A DNA stretch of 14,434 bases from Ferroplasmaceae archaeon UBA567 (GTDB lineage: Archaea > Thermoplasmatota > Thermoplasmata > Thermoplasmatales > Thermoplasmataceae), in assembly GCA_002505185.1 (NCBI GenBank), contig DAUP01000116.1, positions 1-14,434 of the forward strand, given 5' to 3'. Both the position numbers and the translations under genes were made by a program. Under the pieces are notes generated by a model. It ran no database searches, was not told where the DNA came from, and saw nothing but the letters and a program-made list of their open reading frames with translations. Of the stretch, positions 1 through 6,960 are shown one piece after another. Position 1 is the first letter of the stretch. Every line of letters begins with the position of its first letter.

Positions 1-329
1 GCTTTCAGTAGATCGCTCAATAATAACTTATCCATAAGCGATGATTTTATTTTTATCTGCTGTTTCATATATGCATCCATGGCGTTGACTTCCTTTGATA
101 AAATCTTGTTGAAAACATCGGAACTGACAGTTACTGTAATATCTGCATCTATCTTTCCCTCCTGTGGCTCTGTTATATGCCCATTTTCGACCTTGAAATA
201 ATAAGAATCCTTGTCATCGAATATTATATCAATGCTTTTAGTGACGCTCTGGAGCTTTTTTGCATATGTCTGATCATTTGCTATCTTATCATTCATTTTT
301 TTTACTAAATTATTCAGCACTTCTTTCAT
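1..329 (-). CDS. SCP2-like sterol/lipid carrier domain protein (partial, 3' end outside window)
   Basis: The first 109 codons of a small protein are visible; the gene runs off the left edge. The translation has a charged N-terminal helix, then the alternating beta pattern typical of SCP2 (sterol carrier protein 2) domains: SIDIIFDD, SYYFKVENG, then DADITVTVSSDVFNKIL and a helix. SCP2 domains bind lipids or fatty acyl groups; in archaea their ligand is generally unknown. The start at 329 is chosen because GAGGT lies seven bases upstream (337-341); an in-frame ATG at 335 sits too close to it and another at 296 has no such site. The start lies inside the last codons of pyrG (20-base overlap), so the gene is probably translated by coupling in the pyrG transcript. 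Family assignment is from pattern recognition and is fairly but not fully sure. Confidence 0.72.
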   Translation of the reverse strand, partial: MKEVLNNLVKKMNDKIANDQTYAKKLQSVTKSIDIIFDDKDSYYFKVENGHITEPQEGKIDADITVTVSSDVFNKILSKEVNAMDAYMKQQIKIKSSLMDKLLLSDLLK

Positions 330-1920
330 AAACATTACCTCTTTTTTCCTTTCTGTATTCCAGTGATTTTTTTATGAAATATAAATGTACCTTTGAGGGA
401 TTTAACGGTCTTGACTGGAACTCGGCATGGTACTGTGTTGCTATGTAGTTGTTCCTGTCACTGAGTTCCAGGATTTCCATTCTTATTTTCTCATCATCAG
501 TTCCTGAAAATACCGCTCCAGCCTTTTCTAGCCTTTCTATATAATTTGGATTTACCTCGAATCTATGTCTATGTCTCTCGCTTATCTTTTCAGATTTATA
601 CAGGTCATATGCCAGTGTGCCTTTTTTTATGAGAACGGTTTTAGCGCCCAGCCTCATTGTGCCTCCAAGATCCTTTATGCCCTTCTGCTCCGGCAATATA
701 TCTATAACCGGGTTCAGGGTATCAGGTTCAAATTCTGTGCTGTTGGCGTTCCTCAGGCCAAGTAAATCCCTTGACAGTTCTATGATTGATGCCTGGAATC
801 CAAGGCATATGCCCAGGTAAGGAACATGGTTTTCCCTGGCATACCTCGCCGCAGCTATCTTGCCTTCAACACCGCGGTAGCCAAATCCCCCTGGTATAAG
901 TATTCCATCAAGGCCATCCAGCTGTGCCGTACTTTTAATCAGGTTGTCAGAATCAATCCACTTTATATTTACTTTAATCCCTGTGTTTCCAGTAACATGT
1001 GAAAAGGCCTCCTTGTGGCTTATATAAGCATCCTGCATATCCACATATTTTCCGATAAGGCCAATGGTAACCTCTGTTAAGGGGTTGTCTATGTTGTCTG
1101 TGAATTTTTTCAAGGTATAATTAAGCTCATGGTCATCAAAGCCAAATAACTCCCTGGTGTATTCCAGTATATTCTGCTCTTCCAGTACCATTGGCACAAG
1201 ATATACATTGGATACGTCATAAACACTTATTATACCGTTTTCCTCAACATCAGTGAAAAGTGATATCTTCTTCCTTGCATCCCCGTTTAGCGGACGTTTT
1301 GACCTGCAGAACAGTATATCCGGCTGTATACCTATAGCCCGGAGCTCTTTGACACTGTGCTGTGTTGGCTTTGTTTTCTGCTCAGATCCTGATTCTGGCA
1401 CCAGCGTTACATGTCCAAAAATAACGGAATCATGCCTGTTGGATTTCATCTGCCTCAATGCCTCAAGAAATGGCATTGATTCTATATCCCCAACGGTGCC
1501 TCCGACCTCGATAAGTGCTATGTCATAACCATCAGCCGCCTTTCTTATGCGGTTTTTAATTTCATTCGTAATATGTGGTATAATCTGGACTGTACTTCCA
1601 AGATAATCACCGCGCCTTTCCTTTTCTATTACCTCCTTGTATATCTTTCCAGTGGTGATGTTATTGTTTGAGGAGAGGTTAGTATCGAGAAACCTCTCAT
1701 AATTGCCAAGATCAAGGTCAACCTCACCTCCGTCATTGAGGACAAATACCTCGCCATGCTGGTATGGATTCATTGTCCCTGCGTCGTAATTAAGATATGG
1801 ATCAATTTTTATGTTTGTTACTTTGAACCCACTGTTCTTTAAAAGATATGATAAGCCGGATGTGATTGTCCCCTTTCCTAATCCGGAAATAACTCCTCCT
1901 GTTATTATAATATAATGCAT
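310..1920 (-). CDS. pyrG: CTP synthase (glutamine-hydrolysing)
   Basis: CTP synthase makes CTP from UTP, ATP and glutamine, the last step of pyrimidine nucleotide synthesis, in the cytoplasm. The 536-residue length is normal for the family. The N-terminal synthetase domain (about 1-265) carries the P-loop GGVISGLGKGT at 8-18, the metal-binding stretch IEVGGTVGDIES at 137-148 and the UTP/CTP-site motif KTKPTQHSV at 182-190. The C-terminal class I glutamine amidotransferase domain (from about 284) has the oxyanion-loop motif PGGFGYRG at 343-350, the nucleophile Cys372 in GICLG, and the His498/Glu500 pair in YHAEF. All catalytic residues are present. A TATA-like box about 24 bases before the ATG indicates a leaderless transcript. 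The 3' end overlaps the start of the SCP2-like gene. Confidence 0.97.
   Translation of the reverse strand: MHYIIITGGVISGLGKGTITSGLSYLLKNSGFKVTNIKIDPYLNYDAGTMNPYQHGEVFVLNDGGEVDLDLGNYERFLDTNLSSNNNITTGKIYKEVIEKERRGDYLGSTVQIIPHITNEIKNRIRKAADGYDIALIEVGGTVGDIESMPFLEALRQMKSNRHDSVIFGHVTLVPESGSEQKTKPTQHSVKELRAIGIQPDILFCRSKRPLNGDARKKISLFTDVEENGIISVYDVSNVYLVPMVLEEQNILEYTRELFGFDDHELNYTLKKFTDNIDNPLTEVTIGLIGKYVDMQDAYISHKEAFSHVTGNTGIKVNIKWIDSDNLIKSTAQLDGLDGILIPGGFGYRGVEGKIAAARYARENHVPYLGICLGFQASIIELSRDLLGLRNANSTEFEPDTLNPVIDILPEQKGIKDLGGTMRLGAKTVLIKKGTLAYDLYKSEKISERHRHRFEVNPNYIERLEKAGAVFSGTDDEKIRMEILELSDRNNYIATQYHAEFQSRPLNPSKVHLYFIKKSLEYRKEKRGNVYERSAE
336..341 (-). promoter_or_regulatory. Shine-Dalgarno site for the SCP2-like gene, inside pyrG
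   Basis: On the minus strand this reads GAGGTA, with seven bases between GAGGT and the ATG at 329. It lies within the final pyrG codons and decides the start of the downstream gene, pointing to translational coupling. Confidence 0.65.
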
Positions 1921-1940
1921 TATTCTATAGTAAAAATCGT

Positions 1941-1948
1941 TTAATAAA
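1941..1948 (-). promoter_or_regulatory. TATA box of pyrG
   Basis: On the minus strand this reads TTTATTAA, centred about 24 bases before the pyrG ATG. That spacing places transcription start at or next to the start codon, the leaderless arrangement common in Thermoplasmatales. Just upstream is an 18-base inverted repeat (1956-1973). Confidence 0.6.
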
Positions 1949-1955
1949 TCTTTTC

Positions 1956-1973
1956 ATTGGATGTAATTCCAAT
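1956..1973. repeat. Inverted repeat upstream of pyrG, possible operator
   Basis: ATTGGA and TCCAAT form perfect six-base arms around a six-base spacer. The repeat sits 36-53 bases before the pyrG start, directly behind its TATA box, where archaeal activators or BRE-adjacent factors bind. The remainder of the 1921-2167 gap is AT-rich; on the minus strand after the MFS stop there are T-runs around 2125-2158 that could end transcription. Confidence 0.4.
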
Positions 1974-2167
1974 AATTCAATAAAATAATAAAATTATGGG
2001 AAAAAATTCTGAATATTTTATATTTTACATATAAAAAACTATAATATTTATTTATATTAAACAAAATGATAAAAAAATTAATTACCGATTCTATTGCATC
2101 CATGGTGCATAGATACCATTTCCGGCATTTTTTAAAAATAAGTTTATACGAAAAAAGTAATATTATT

Positions 2168-3529
2168 TCATTCTGATATGTCCTCCAGATTCCTCCTGGA
2201 AACCTTTGTTCCGCCAATAAGCACAAGAAGCCCCGCTATCAAACCTGTTATTCCAATGAAAGTGAAACCAAATGCCCATGAATATGTGGCCACAAGTACA
2301 GGCAATAACAGGGCACCAAGGGCTCCTCCACCATGTCCTATTCCATCTGTTAACCCGAACCCCGAACTTCTTGCCCTTGTGGGATAATTCTCTGCTGTAA
2401 AGGTGTATGCAACCTGCAGGTACATGCCAAGTCCCAGTGCAGCAAGGAATGACCCGAAATATAGCATGGGAGTCAGTTTGGTAGCCATTGAGAGCATTCC
2501 TATAAACCAGACAACAGTAGCCGCAAATATTACGTGTTTCCTTTCGTACCTGTCAGATGTGTACATCATAATAAGTGCTCCAGCCGGATATCCTATAATG
2601 GCACCTATTGCTATATACAGAATTGCAGCAGCTACTGAAAATCCTATCCCCTCAAGCAGTGCGGCAGCATCTCCGAGGAAAGCGTAATTCCCAATGTACC
2701 AGAAAAACCACACAGCTATAAGCAATACCATTCTGCCTGCGTATGGCTTCTTGAGCAGGTATAAGGTAGGGAATTTCGGTTCCTCCACAACAACTGTTTC
2801 TGGGTGCGGTTCCGGCAATTTCCCCACTTTCTTCTCCGCGGTAGCTTCCATCATCTCCAATACCTTTTCTGCCTTTGGAATGTTATTGCCCCTTGTGGCA
2901 AGCCACCTTGGAGATTCTGGCAGCTCTGTTCTCAAAAATACTGCAATGAAGGCTATTATTGCACCTATTCCGAATAACCAGCGCCATCCTGTTGGGAATG
3001 CCGGAACAAGAAAATATCCAATAAATGGTGTAACTGCCTGTCCAAATATCCCTATCAGGAAGGTAAATACAGTTATTTTACCCCTGACAGCCGCAGGTGC
3101 AAATTCTGTGATATATATGGATACCAGGTTAAGGTCTGCTCCCAGCCCTATGCCTGTTATAAACCTGAATATAGTCAGTTCAGGGACATTGAGGGATAAT
3201 GCATCCCCAAGCGATCCTATTGCAGTAAGTGCCATTGTCAAAATCATGGACCTGTATCTGCCGAATACGTCTGCCAGGCTTCCTATAGTATACGAACCAA
3301 TTGCATAACCAATAAGGCCTACTGAAAGGGCGATAAAGAGGATAATAGAACCGTGCAGATGGAATTGCTGGTCGATTGCAGGCATTGCAAGGCCTATATC
3401 GGATATATCATAAAATGTGAAAAAATATCCAAGCCCTATTATTCCAAGGAAAGCCCTAGGCAAAGACCATACAGGAATCCTGTTAGCTCTTGCTATAATA
3501 TCTTTAACTTTGTCAAGATTTTCTACCAT
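2168..3529 (-). CDS. MFS transporter, sugar-porter-like
   Basis: A 453-residue major facilitator superfamily permease in the cytoplasmic membrane, with about six hydrophobic segments before and six after a central hydrophilic loop (about 202-262). Family signatures seen: FFTFYDISD in helix 1 (36-44), the loop 2-3 motif GSLADVFGRYRS at 83-94, TEFAPAAVRGK at 141-151, PESPRWLATRG at 204-214 (the sugar-porter PESPRWL motif), YTSDRYERKH at 323-332 (second copy of the loop motif), and AENYPTRARSSGFG at 379-392. These features place it among the sugar-porter/metabolite:proton symporter branches; the substrate cannot be read from sequence. Sugars, organic acids or aromatic acids are all possible. It stands alone with its own promoter region upstream (3530-3600). 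Confidence 0.92.
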   Translation of the reverse strand: MVENLDKVKDIIARANRIPVWSLPRAFLGIIGLGYFFTFYDISDIGLAMPAIDQQFHLHGSIILFIALSVGLIGYAIGSYTIGSLADVFGRYRSMILTMALTAIGSLGDALSLNVPELTIFRFITGIGLGADLNLVSIYITEFAPAAVRGKITVFTFLIGIFGQAVTPFIGYFLVPAFPTGWRWLFGIGAIIAFIAVFLRTELPESPRWLATRGNNIPKAEKVLEMMEATAEKKVGKLPEPHPETVVVEEPKFPTLYLLKKPYAGRMVLLIAVWFFWYIGNYAFLGDAAALLEGIGFSVAAAILYIAIGAIIGYPAGALIMMYTSDRYERKHVIFAATVVWFIGMLSMATKLTPMLYFGSFLAALGLGMYLQVAYTFTAENYPTRARSSGFGLTDGIGHGGGALGALLLPVLVATYSWAFGFTFIGITGLIAGLLVLIGGTKVSRRNLEDISE

Positions 3530-3794
3530 TCTGGAAAATATTGCAATTATATTATAATGTTGTTATTTTGAAAATAAATAATATATAAATTTTACTTGGT
3601 TGAATATCATAATATTAAAATTTAACCGTTATTACAAAAATACTTTCTGTATAATAAATAGTAATTTTTACTAACCACATATAATTAACTTTCTTTTTCC
3701 CAATCATGTATTTACCTTTTTATGTTTTTATTTCACTTTTCCTTTAGCTCTATCCTTTATATTATAATGTTATATTAGCGACTCAATTTGTGAT

Positions 3795-3812
3795 ATAATA
3801 GAGAGCTATTAT
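3795..3812. repeat. Inverted repeat upstream of the secreted-protein cassette
   Basis: ATAATAG and CTATTAT form perfect seven-base arms around an AGAG spacer, 78-95 bases before the start at 3890. It could be an operator for the cassette. The low-complexity surroundings make chance plausible. Confidence 0.3.
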
Positions 3813-3855
3813 TATTCACTTAATTGGTAAACTATTTAGCAATATAATTACCGAC

Positions 3856-3872
3856 ATATATATATATATATA
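3856..3872 (+). promoter_or_regulatory. Alternating (AT) run, TATA box of the cassette at 3890
   Basis: Seventeen bases of alternating A and T, centred about 26 bases before the ATG at 3890. No Shine-Dalgarno site precedes that ATG, so a leaderless transcript starting there fits. Confidence 0.5.
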
Positions 3873-3889
3873 CATGTATTTACATCATT

Positions 3890-4366
3890 ATGAATAAAAA
3901 GAGCATAATAATTTGTTTGTTAATTGTGGCGGCACTAGTAACATTGGTATTTATGCCTTCATTAACAACCACACAGTCGCCTATAAATAATAAAGCAAAT
4001 GCACAGGGTGTACAGGCATATTGTGGATTCGAATATGGAGCGAAGGATATATTGGGTAAAACCGTAATAAAAGGATCATTTAGTGCTAGCTGGACATACA
4101 GTCAGTCTAATGGGAGTTTTATACATGGCTACGATCCCATAAGTAGTGCTCATGCAATCGTTCCATACCTAAGCTGGATACATGTTCACACCCCGGGATG
4201 GGGAAGTCCAAAAGCAAATAAGTGGATAGCATATGGAAATGTTGGGTATCATGTTGGTATCTGGTATATATCCATAACAGAGCATTATCATTCAACAGTC
4301 ACAGTTAAACCCAACTCATACGGTCGAGGAATCCCGGGTATGGCATGGGGTGAATGTAAATTATAA
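3890..4366 (+). CDS. Small secreted two-cysteine, Trp/His-rich protein, candidate bacteriocin-like peptide
   Basis: A 158-residue protein that I cannot place firmly in a family. It begins MNKKSIIICL, a short basic n-region and a hydrophobic core to about residue 22; a signal peptidase site may follow KANA at 35-38. The predicted mature part (about 120 residues) has only two cysteines, one near each end (Cys45 and Cys156), six tryptophans and seven histidines, with aromatic beta-like stretches such as KWIAYGNVGYHVGIWYIS. A disulfide joining the two ends is plausible. It is the first gene of a four-gene unit with a membrane protein and an ABC transporter, the usual context of a secreted bacteriocin with dedicated export or immunity. 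The spacing of W, Y and H loosely recalls lactococcin 972-type bacteriocins, but those lack this cysteine pair, so homology is speculative. It could equally be a surface or binding protein. Confidence 0.7.
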   Translation: MNKKSIIICLLIVAALVTLVFMPSLTTTQSPINNKANAQGVQAYCGFEYGAKDILGKTVIKGSFSASWTYSQSNGSFIHGYDPISSAHAIVPYLSWIHVHTPGWGSPKANKWIAYGNVGYHVGIWYISITEHYHSTVTVKPNSYGRGIPGMAWGECKL

Positions 4367-4384
4367 TTTATTGGTGCATAGTTT

Positions 4385-5221
4385 ATGATGCAAAGAAAAA
4401 ATAAAATTATTGCTATTTTAATAATCATTTTAATAGTGGGAATTCCTATTTCAGGAATATTTACTGTACACAATAGCCACATATATTTTATACTTGATAA
4501 CAAAGTAAAACCCTATAAAGCTGGTACCTATGAAAACTATACAATTGTCAATAATGGTATTTACAATGAAGATACATTTGGATATTTAAATATAACTTCA
4601 GAAAGTAAGGATATACTAATTAATATGCATCTTAATTATAATAACAGTTGTAATAGTAGCGAGCATATGGCAGAAATAACTACTAACAGAATAATAAATA
4701 GAACCGGAAACGGTTTTTATTATAACAATTCAAGAATTATACTGCCATTTTTTTATAACCCGAACTCTCAAACATTAATGCAAGAAGGAAAACAAATAGA
4801 AAATTATTCAAAGAAAGATATTACACACAGCATGATCACTACAGGTGGTGTATATATGTACCATATGGGGATATGCTTATATTCTTCATTTAATAAAAAC
4901 TCCTCGCGCGGAGCAAGTTCTGTTGGGGTTGCCTATGATGCTCACTCTCACCTGCTGCATTCTATGTACGATCTAGGGGATCCAATTTTAGCGAATATAA
5001 CTGGGGCTTTTTACAATAACACTTCATATCCAATTGGGATGAATTTATTTCTGGATAAAACAAATATAGTTGTTTTTCCAGTCGACTGGCTATATGTTGG
5101 CCTAGTTTATCTTGTTGTTGGTTTTTCCATAGGATTTTTTGTCATAGTTCCTGCAGTGATTATAATGTCTATCAGTGCTTATAGAAAACATAGAAAAAAA
5201 GGTCATAAAAATGGGAAATAA
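4385..5221 (+). CDS. Two-helix membrane protein with large outer glycosylatable domain (cassette gene 2)
   Basis: A 278-residue protein of unknown family. One hydrophobic helix lies at about 8-27, followed by a roughly 205-residue hydrophilic region, a second helix at about 236-262 and a strongly basic tail (YRKHRKKGHKNGK) expected to be cytoplasmic. With both ends inside, the central region is outside the cell. It contains about ten N-X-S/T sequons (for example N51, N69, N105, N140, N204) and two cysteines (Cys89, Cys164). The start at 4385 is preceded by GGTG eight bases upstream, 18 bases after the previous stop. The stop overlaps the ABC ATPase start by 11 bases, so the genes are coupled. 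It may be a partner subunit of the transporter, or an immunity or receptor protein for the secreted protein; the sequence does not decide. Confidence 0.75.
   Translation: MMQRKNKIIAILIIILIVGIPISGIFTVHNSHIYFILDNKVKPYKAGTYENYTIVNNGIYNEDTFGYLNITSESKDILINMHLNYNNSCNSSEHMAEITTNRIINRTGNGFYYNNSRIILPFFYNPNSQTLMQEGKQIENYSKKDITHSMITTGGVYMYHMGICLYSSFNKNSSRGASSVGVAYDAHSHLLHSMYDLGDPILANITGAFYNNTSYPIGMNLFLDKTNIVVFPVDWLYVGLVYLVVGFSIGFFVIVPAVIIMSISAYRKHRKKGHKNGK
4702..4718 (+). other. GNRA-type hairpin followed by a T-run inside cassette gene 2
   Basis: AACCG, a GAAA loop and CGGTT make a perfect five-pair stem closed by a GNRA tetraloop, followed directly by further Ts to 4718. The layout resembles an intrinsic terminator or a structured RNA element. 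It lies within coding sequence, so it may be accidental. Confidence 0.25.
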
Positions 5222-6071
5222 TATAATAAAATGTGAAAATCTAAATAAAAGTTATGGAGATAAAGTAATCCTTAAAAACGTAAATATAGAAATTATGCCC
5301 GGGATAATAGCGCTTGTTGCCCCAAATGGTTACGGCAAAACAACATTTATAGAAATGTGCTGCGGGTTAAGGAATAATTACAAAGGAAAAATCAAAATAC
5401 TTGGCAAAAAAATTAGCGAGGTAAAGCAACTTATTGGATTTGTTGAGGATAAACCAGCTTTCCCAGGCAACGTTATGGTAATGGATTACATAAGAATTGT
5501 TTCTGCTATATACAAAACAAAAATAGATGATGAAATAATAAATTTATCTGGAATTCGAGAGGTGTATAATTATAAAATAAAAGATTTATCATCGGGATAT
5601 TTAAAAAGGCTTGCATTTATTATTTCTGTTATCCATAAACCAAAGCTGATATTTGCCGATGAGCCATTTTCAAACGTTGATGTAACTGCCATAAAAGCAA
5701 TGCAGGAAATGATCATAAAAATTAATGAGAAAGGCACATCAATTTTAATTGCATCGCATGATTTAAGGGAATTAGCAGATATCGCTAATAGAATATTTCA
5801 TATCAATAATAATGTGTTAGAGGAAATAAAATACAAATTTAATAAAAATATGATTGAAGTATCATCTAATGATAATGATATTTTAAATAGTTACCTTAAG
5901 AGTGAGTTTTATGTGGTTAAAAATAAAGATAGCTTAATTATATATTGTGACGATGTCAAAAAAATCTTATTAAAATTATCAAATTTTAATGGAAAAATTA
6001 TAAAAATAAGGACAATAGACTATAAAGAGGGATTATTAGATGAGCTATATAAAGCCGTTAATGGAAATTGA
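5211..6071 (+). CDS. ABC transporter ATP-binding protein (cassette gene 3)
   Basis: A 286-residue ABC ATPase that would power the permease encoded next. Seen in order: an aromatic A-loop region (KSYGDK, 13-18), Walker A APNGYGKTT at 37-45 (Ala replaces the usual first Gly), Q-loop position with Glu79 (GFVED), signature LSSGY at 126-130, Walker B LIFADEP at 146-152 with catalytic Glu151, D-loop SNVD at 154-157 and switch His183 in ASHD. These features match ATPases of ABC-2 type exporters. About 75 C-terminal residues (from about 210) form an extra domain of unknown role. The start at 5211 is chosen over an upstream in-frame ATG at 5175 because AAGGT lies seven bases before it and the ABC domain begins at once. 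It overlaps the previous gene by 11 bases and the next by 32. Confidence 0.93.
   Translation: MGNNIIKCENLNKSYGDKVILKNVNIEIMPGIIALVAPNGYGKTTFIEMCCGLRNNYKGKIKILGKKISEVKQLIGFVEDKPAFPGNVMVMDYIRIVSAIYKTKIDDEIINLSGIREVYNYKIKDLSSGYLKRLAFIISVIHKPKLIFADEPFSNVDVTAIKAMQEMIIKINEKGTSILIASHDLRELADIANRIFHINNNVLEEIKYKFNKNMIEVSSNDNDILNSYLKSEFYVVKNKDSLIIYCDDVKKILLKLSNFNGKIIKIRTIDYKEGLLDELYKAVNGN
6026..6031 (+). promoter_or_regulatory. Shine-Dalgarno site for the permease gene
   Basis: AGAGGG lies eight bases before the ATG at 6040, inside the ABC ATPase gene. It supports this start rather than the in-frame ATG at 6061. Confidence 0.6.
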
Positions 6072-6750
6072 AATAAAAAATAAAAATCAAGTATTATACT
6101 TTATAAGTTTATTCGCCATTTACATATTATTATCAGTGCTGGCTAAATTTGACAAAGCCCCGTATTACATTAAATTTCTTAATTTATCACTAGTTTCCTT
6201 TGTGTTTATTGGATTAATAATGTCAATAGCATTTATTGAAAGTGTAAAGAATGACCAGGATAGCAAATTAATTAAAACATATATCACGTATCCATTTTCT
6301 ACATTAAACTATGTATTTTCTAAATTAGTGATCTTCATAATTATGGATATAATTATATTGATTTTTGGCTCTATAACATCATTTTTTATTATAGGGTATA
6401 TGAATATTAAAGTGCTGGAATTACTAATTTTTAATTCATTTTATATAATATTTTCAATAATATCCATAGCGCTTATATCAGTTACATTGTCAAGATTTAA
6501 TATATTATCTGAAATCGTTACAATATTCTACTATTTAATAGTATTAGTTATTGCACTTAGCAGCATATCAATAAAAACAGTATTAAAATTATTTCCATTT
6601 TTTTATTATTTTCAGTTATTATTACATTTTAAAGCAGGATACAATATATCTAATTTAATTTTTATGCCGTTATTATTTATAGTTTTTATAATACTTGCTC
6701 TTATGTTATTTATGTATTTTAAGTGGAAAATACTTTATAATTTTAAGTAA
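6040..6750 (+). CDS. ABC-2-like transporter permease (cassette gene 4)
   Basis: A 236-residue very hydrophobic protein with six predicted membrane helices at about 18-35, 46-66, 94-118, 124-149, 155-175 and 203-228. The cytoplasmic stretch TYITYPFSTLNYVFSKL (80-96) matches the pattern of ABC-2 permeases, where a Pro-containing segment before helix 3 contacts the ATPase. Together with the preceding ATPase it should form a homodimeric or mixed exporter. Its start overlaps the ATPase gene by 32 bases, so the two are made in step. Codon use is extremely AT-rich (ATA, TTA, AAT). The substrate is unknown; from context it may be the small secreted protein or its toxic effect. T-runs directly after the stop (6751-6761 and 6779-6784) could end the transcript. 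Confidence 0.85.
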   Translation: MSYIKPLMEIEIKNKNQVLYFISLFAIYILLSVLAKFDKAPYYIKFLNLSLVSFVFIGLIMSIAFIESVKNDQDSKLIKTYITYPFSTLNYVFSKLVIFIIMDIIILIFGSITSFFIIGYMNIKVLELLIFNSFYIIFSIISIALISVTLSRFNILSEIVTIFYYLIVLVIALSSISIKTVLKLFPFFYYFQLLLHFKAGYNISNLIFMPLLFIVFIILALMLFMYFKWKILYNFK

Positions 6751-6784
6751 TTTTATTTTTTAATGCAAGAAATATTAATTTTTT
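6751..6784 (+). terminator. T-run terminator after the cassette
   Basis: TTTTATTTTT follows the permease stop codon immediately, and a second T6 run lies at 6779-6784. Oligo-T tracts without strong hairpins are the usual archaeal termination signal. The assignment rests on position and composition only. Confidence 0.4.
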
Positions 6785-6960
6785 ACCTCAAATAATTTTA
6801 TTTCCACGCCTCCAGATGAATTTCCACACTATCTTCTTTCCCCTCATCTATATTGTTCTTTATGTATGGTTATATGACGAAACAACATAAATGATGCATT
6901 TTTACACGATAATATAATAAATTTACAGGAAATTCGATAGCAGCTATTCAAAAGATGGCT

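Larger units (their letters stand above)
3530..3889. other. AT-rich gene-free divergent promoter region
   Basis: No coding sequence is seen on either strand in these 360 bases. On the minus strand, TATA-like sequences at about 3549-3557 and 3580-3591 could drive the MFS gene. On the plus strand, the (AT)n run at 3856-3872 lies where the TATA box for the gene at 3890 should be. A 14-base exact direct repeat (TATATTATAATGTT) occurs at 3548-3561 and 3758-3771, and an 18-base inverted repeat at 3795-3812. In DNA this AT-rich, short repeats carry little weight. Confidence 0.6.

Noticed and set aside
2096..2112. Imperfect palindrome around CCATGG
   Set aside because: The outer arms pair only with a bulge, and it lies in the spacer between two minus-strand genes without clear relation to either promoter.
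1954..2226. Minus-strand 90-codon open frame across the pyrG/MFS gap
   Set aside because: It starts inside the MFS gene in another frame and consists mostly of translated AT-rich DNA (Ile/Phe/Tyr/Asn runs); no signal supports it.
2694..3308. Plus-strand 204-codon open frame
   Set aside because: It lies wholly antisense to the MFS transporter, whose motifs and length are clear; the product shows no domain and its frame is open only because of MFS codon structure.
3548..3771. 14-base direct repeat (3548-3561 and 3758-3771) as attachment sites or CRISPR-like units
   Set aside because: Only two copies, AT-rich and low complexity, with no integrase or spacer pattern; chance is a sufficient explanation.
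3856..3872. AT dinucleotide run as a functional microsatellite or origin element
   Set aside because: Its position matches the TATA box of the gene at 3890, which explains it; no other origin features such as repeats or a cdc6/orc1 gene are present.
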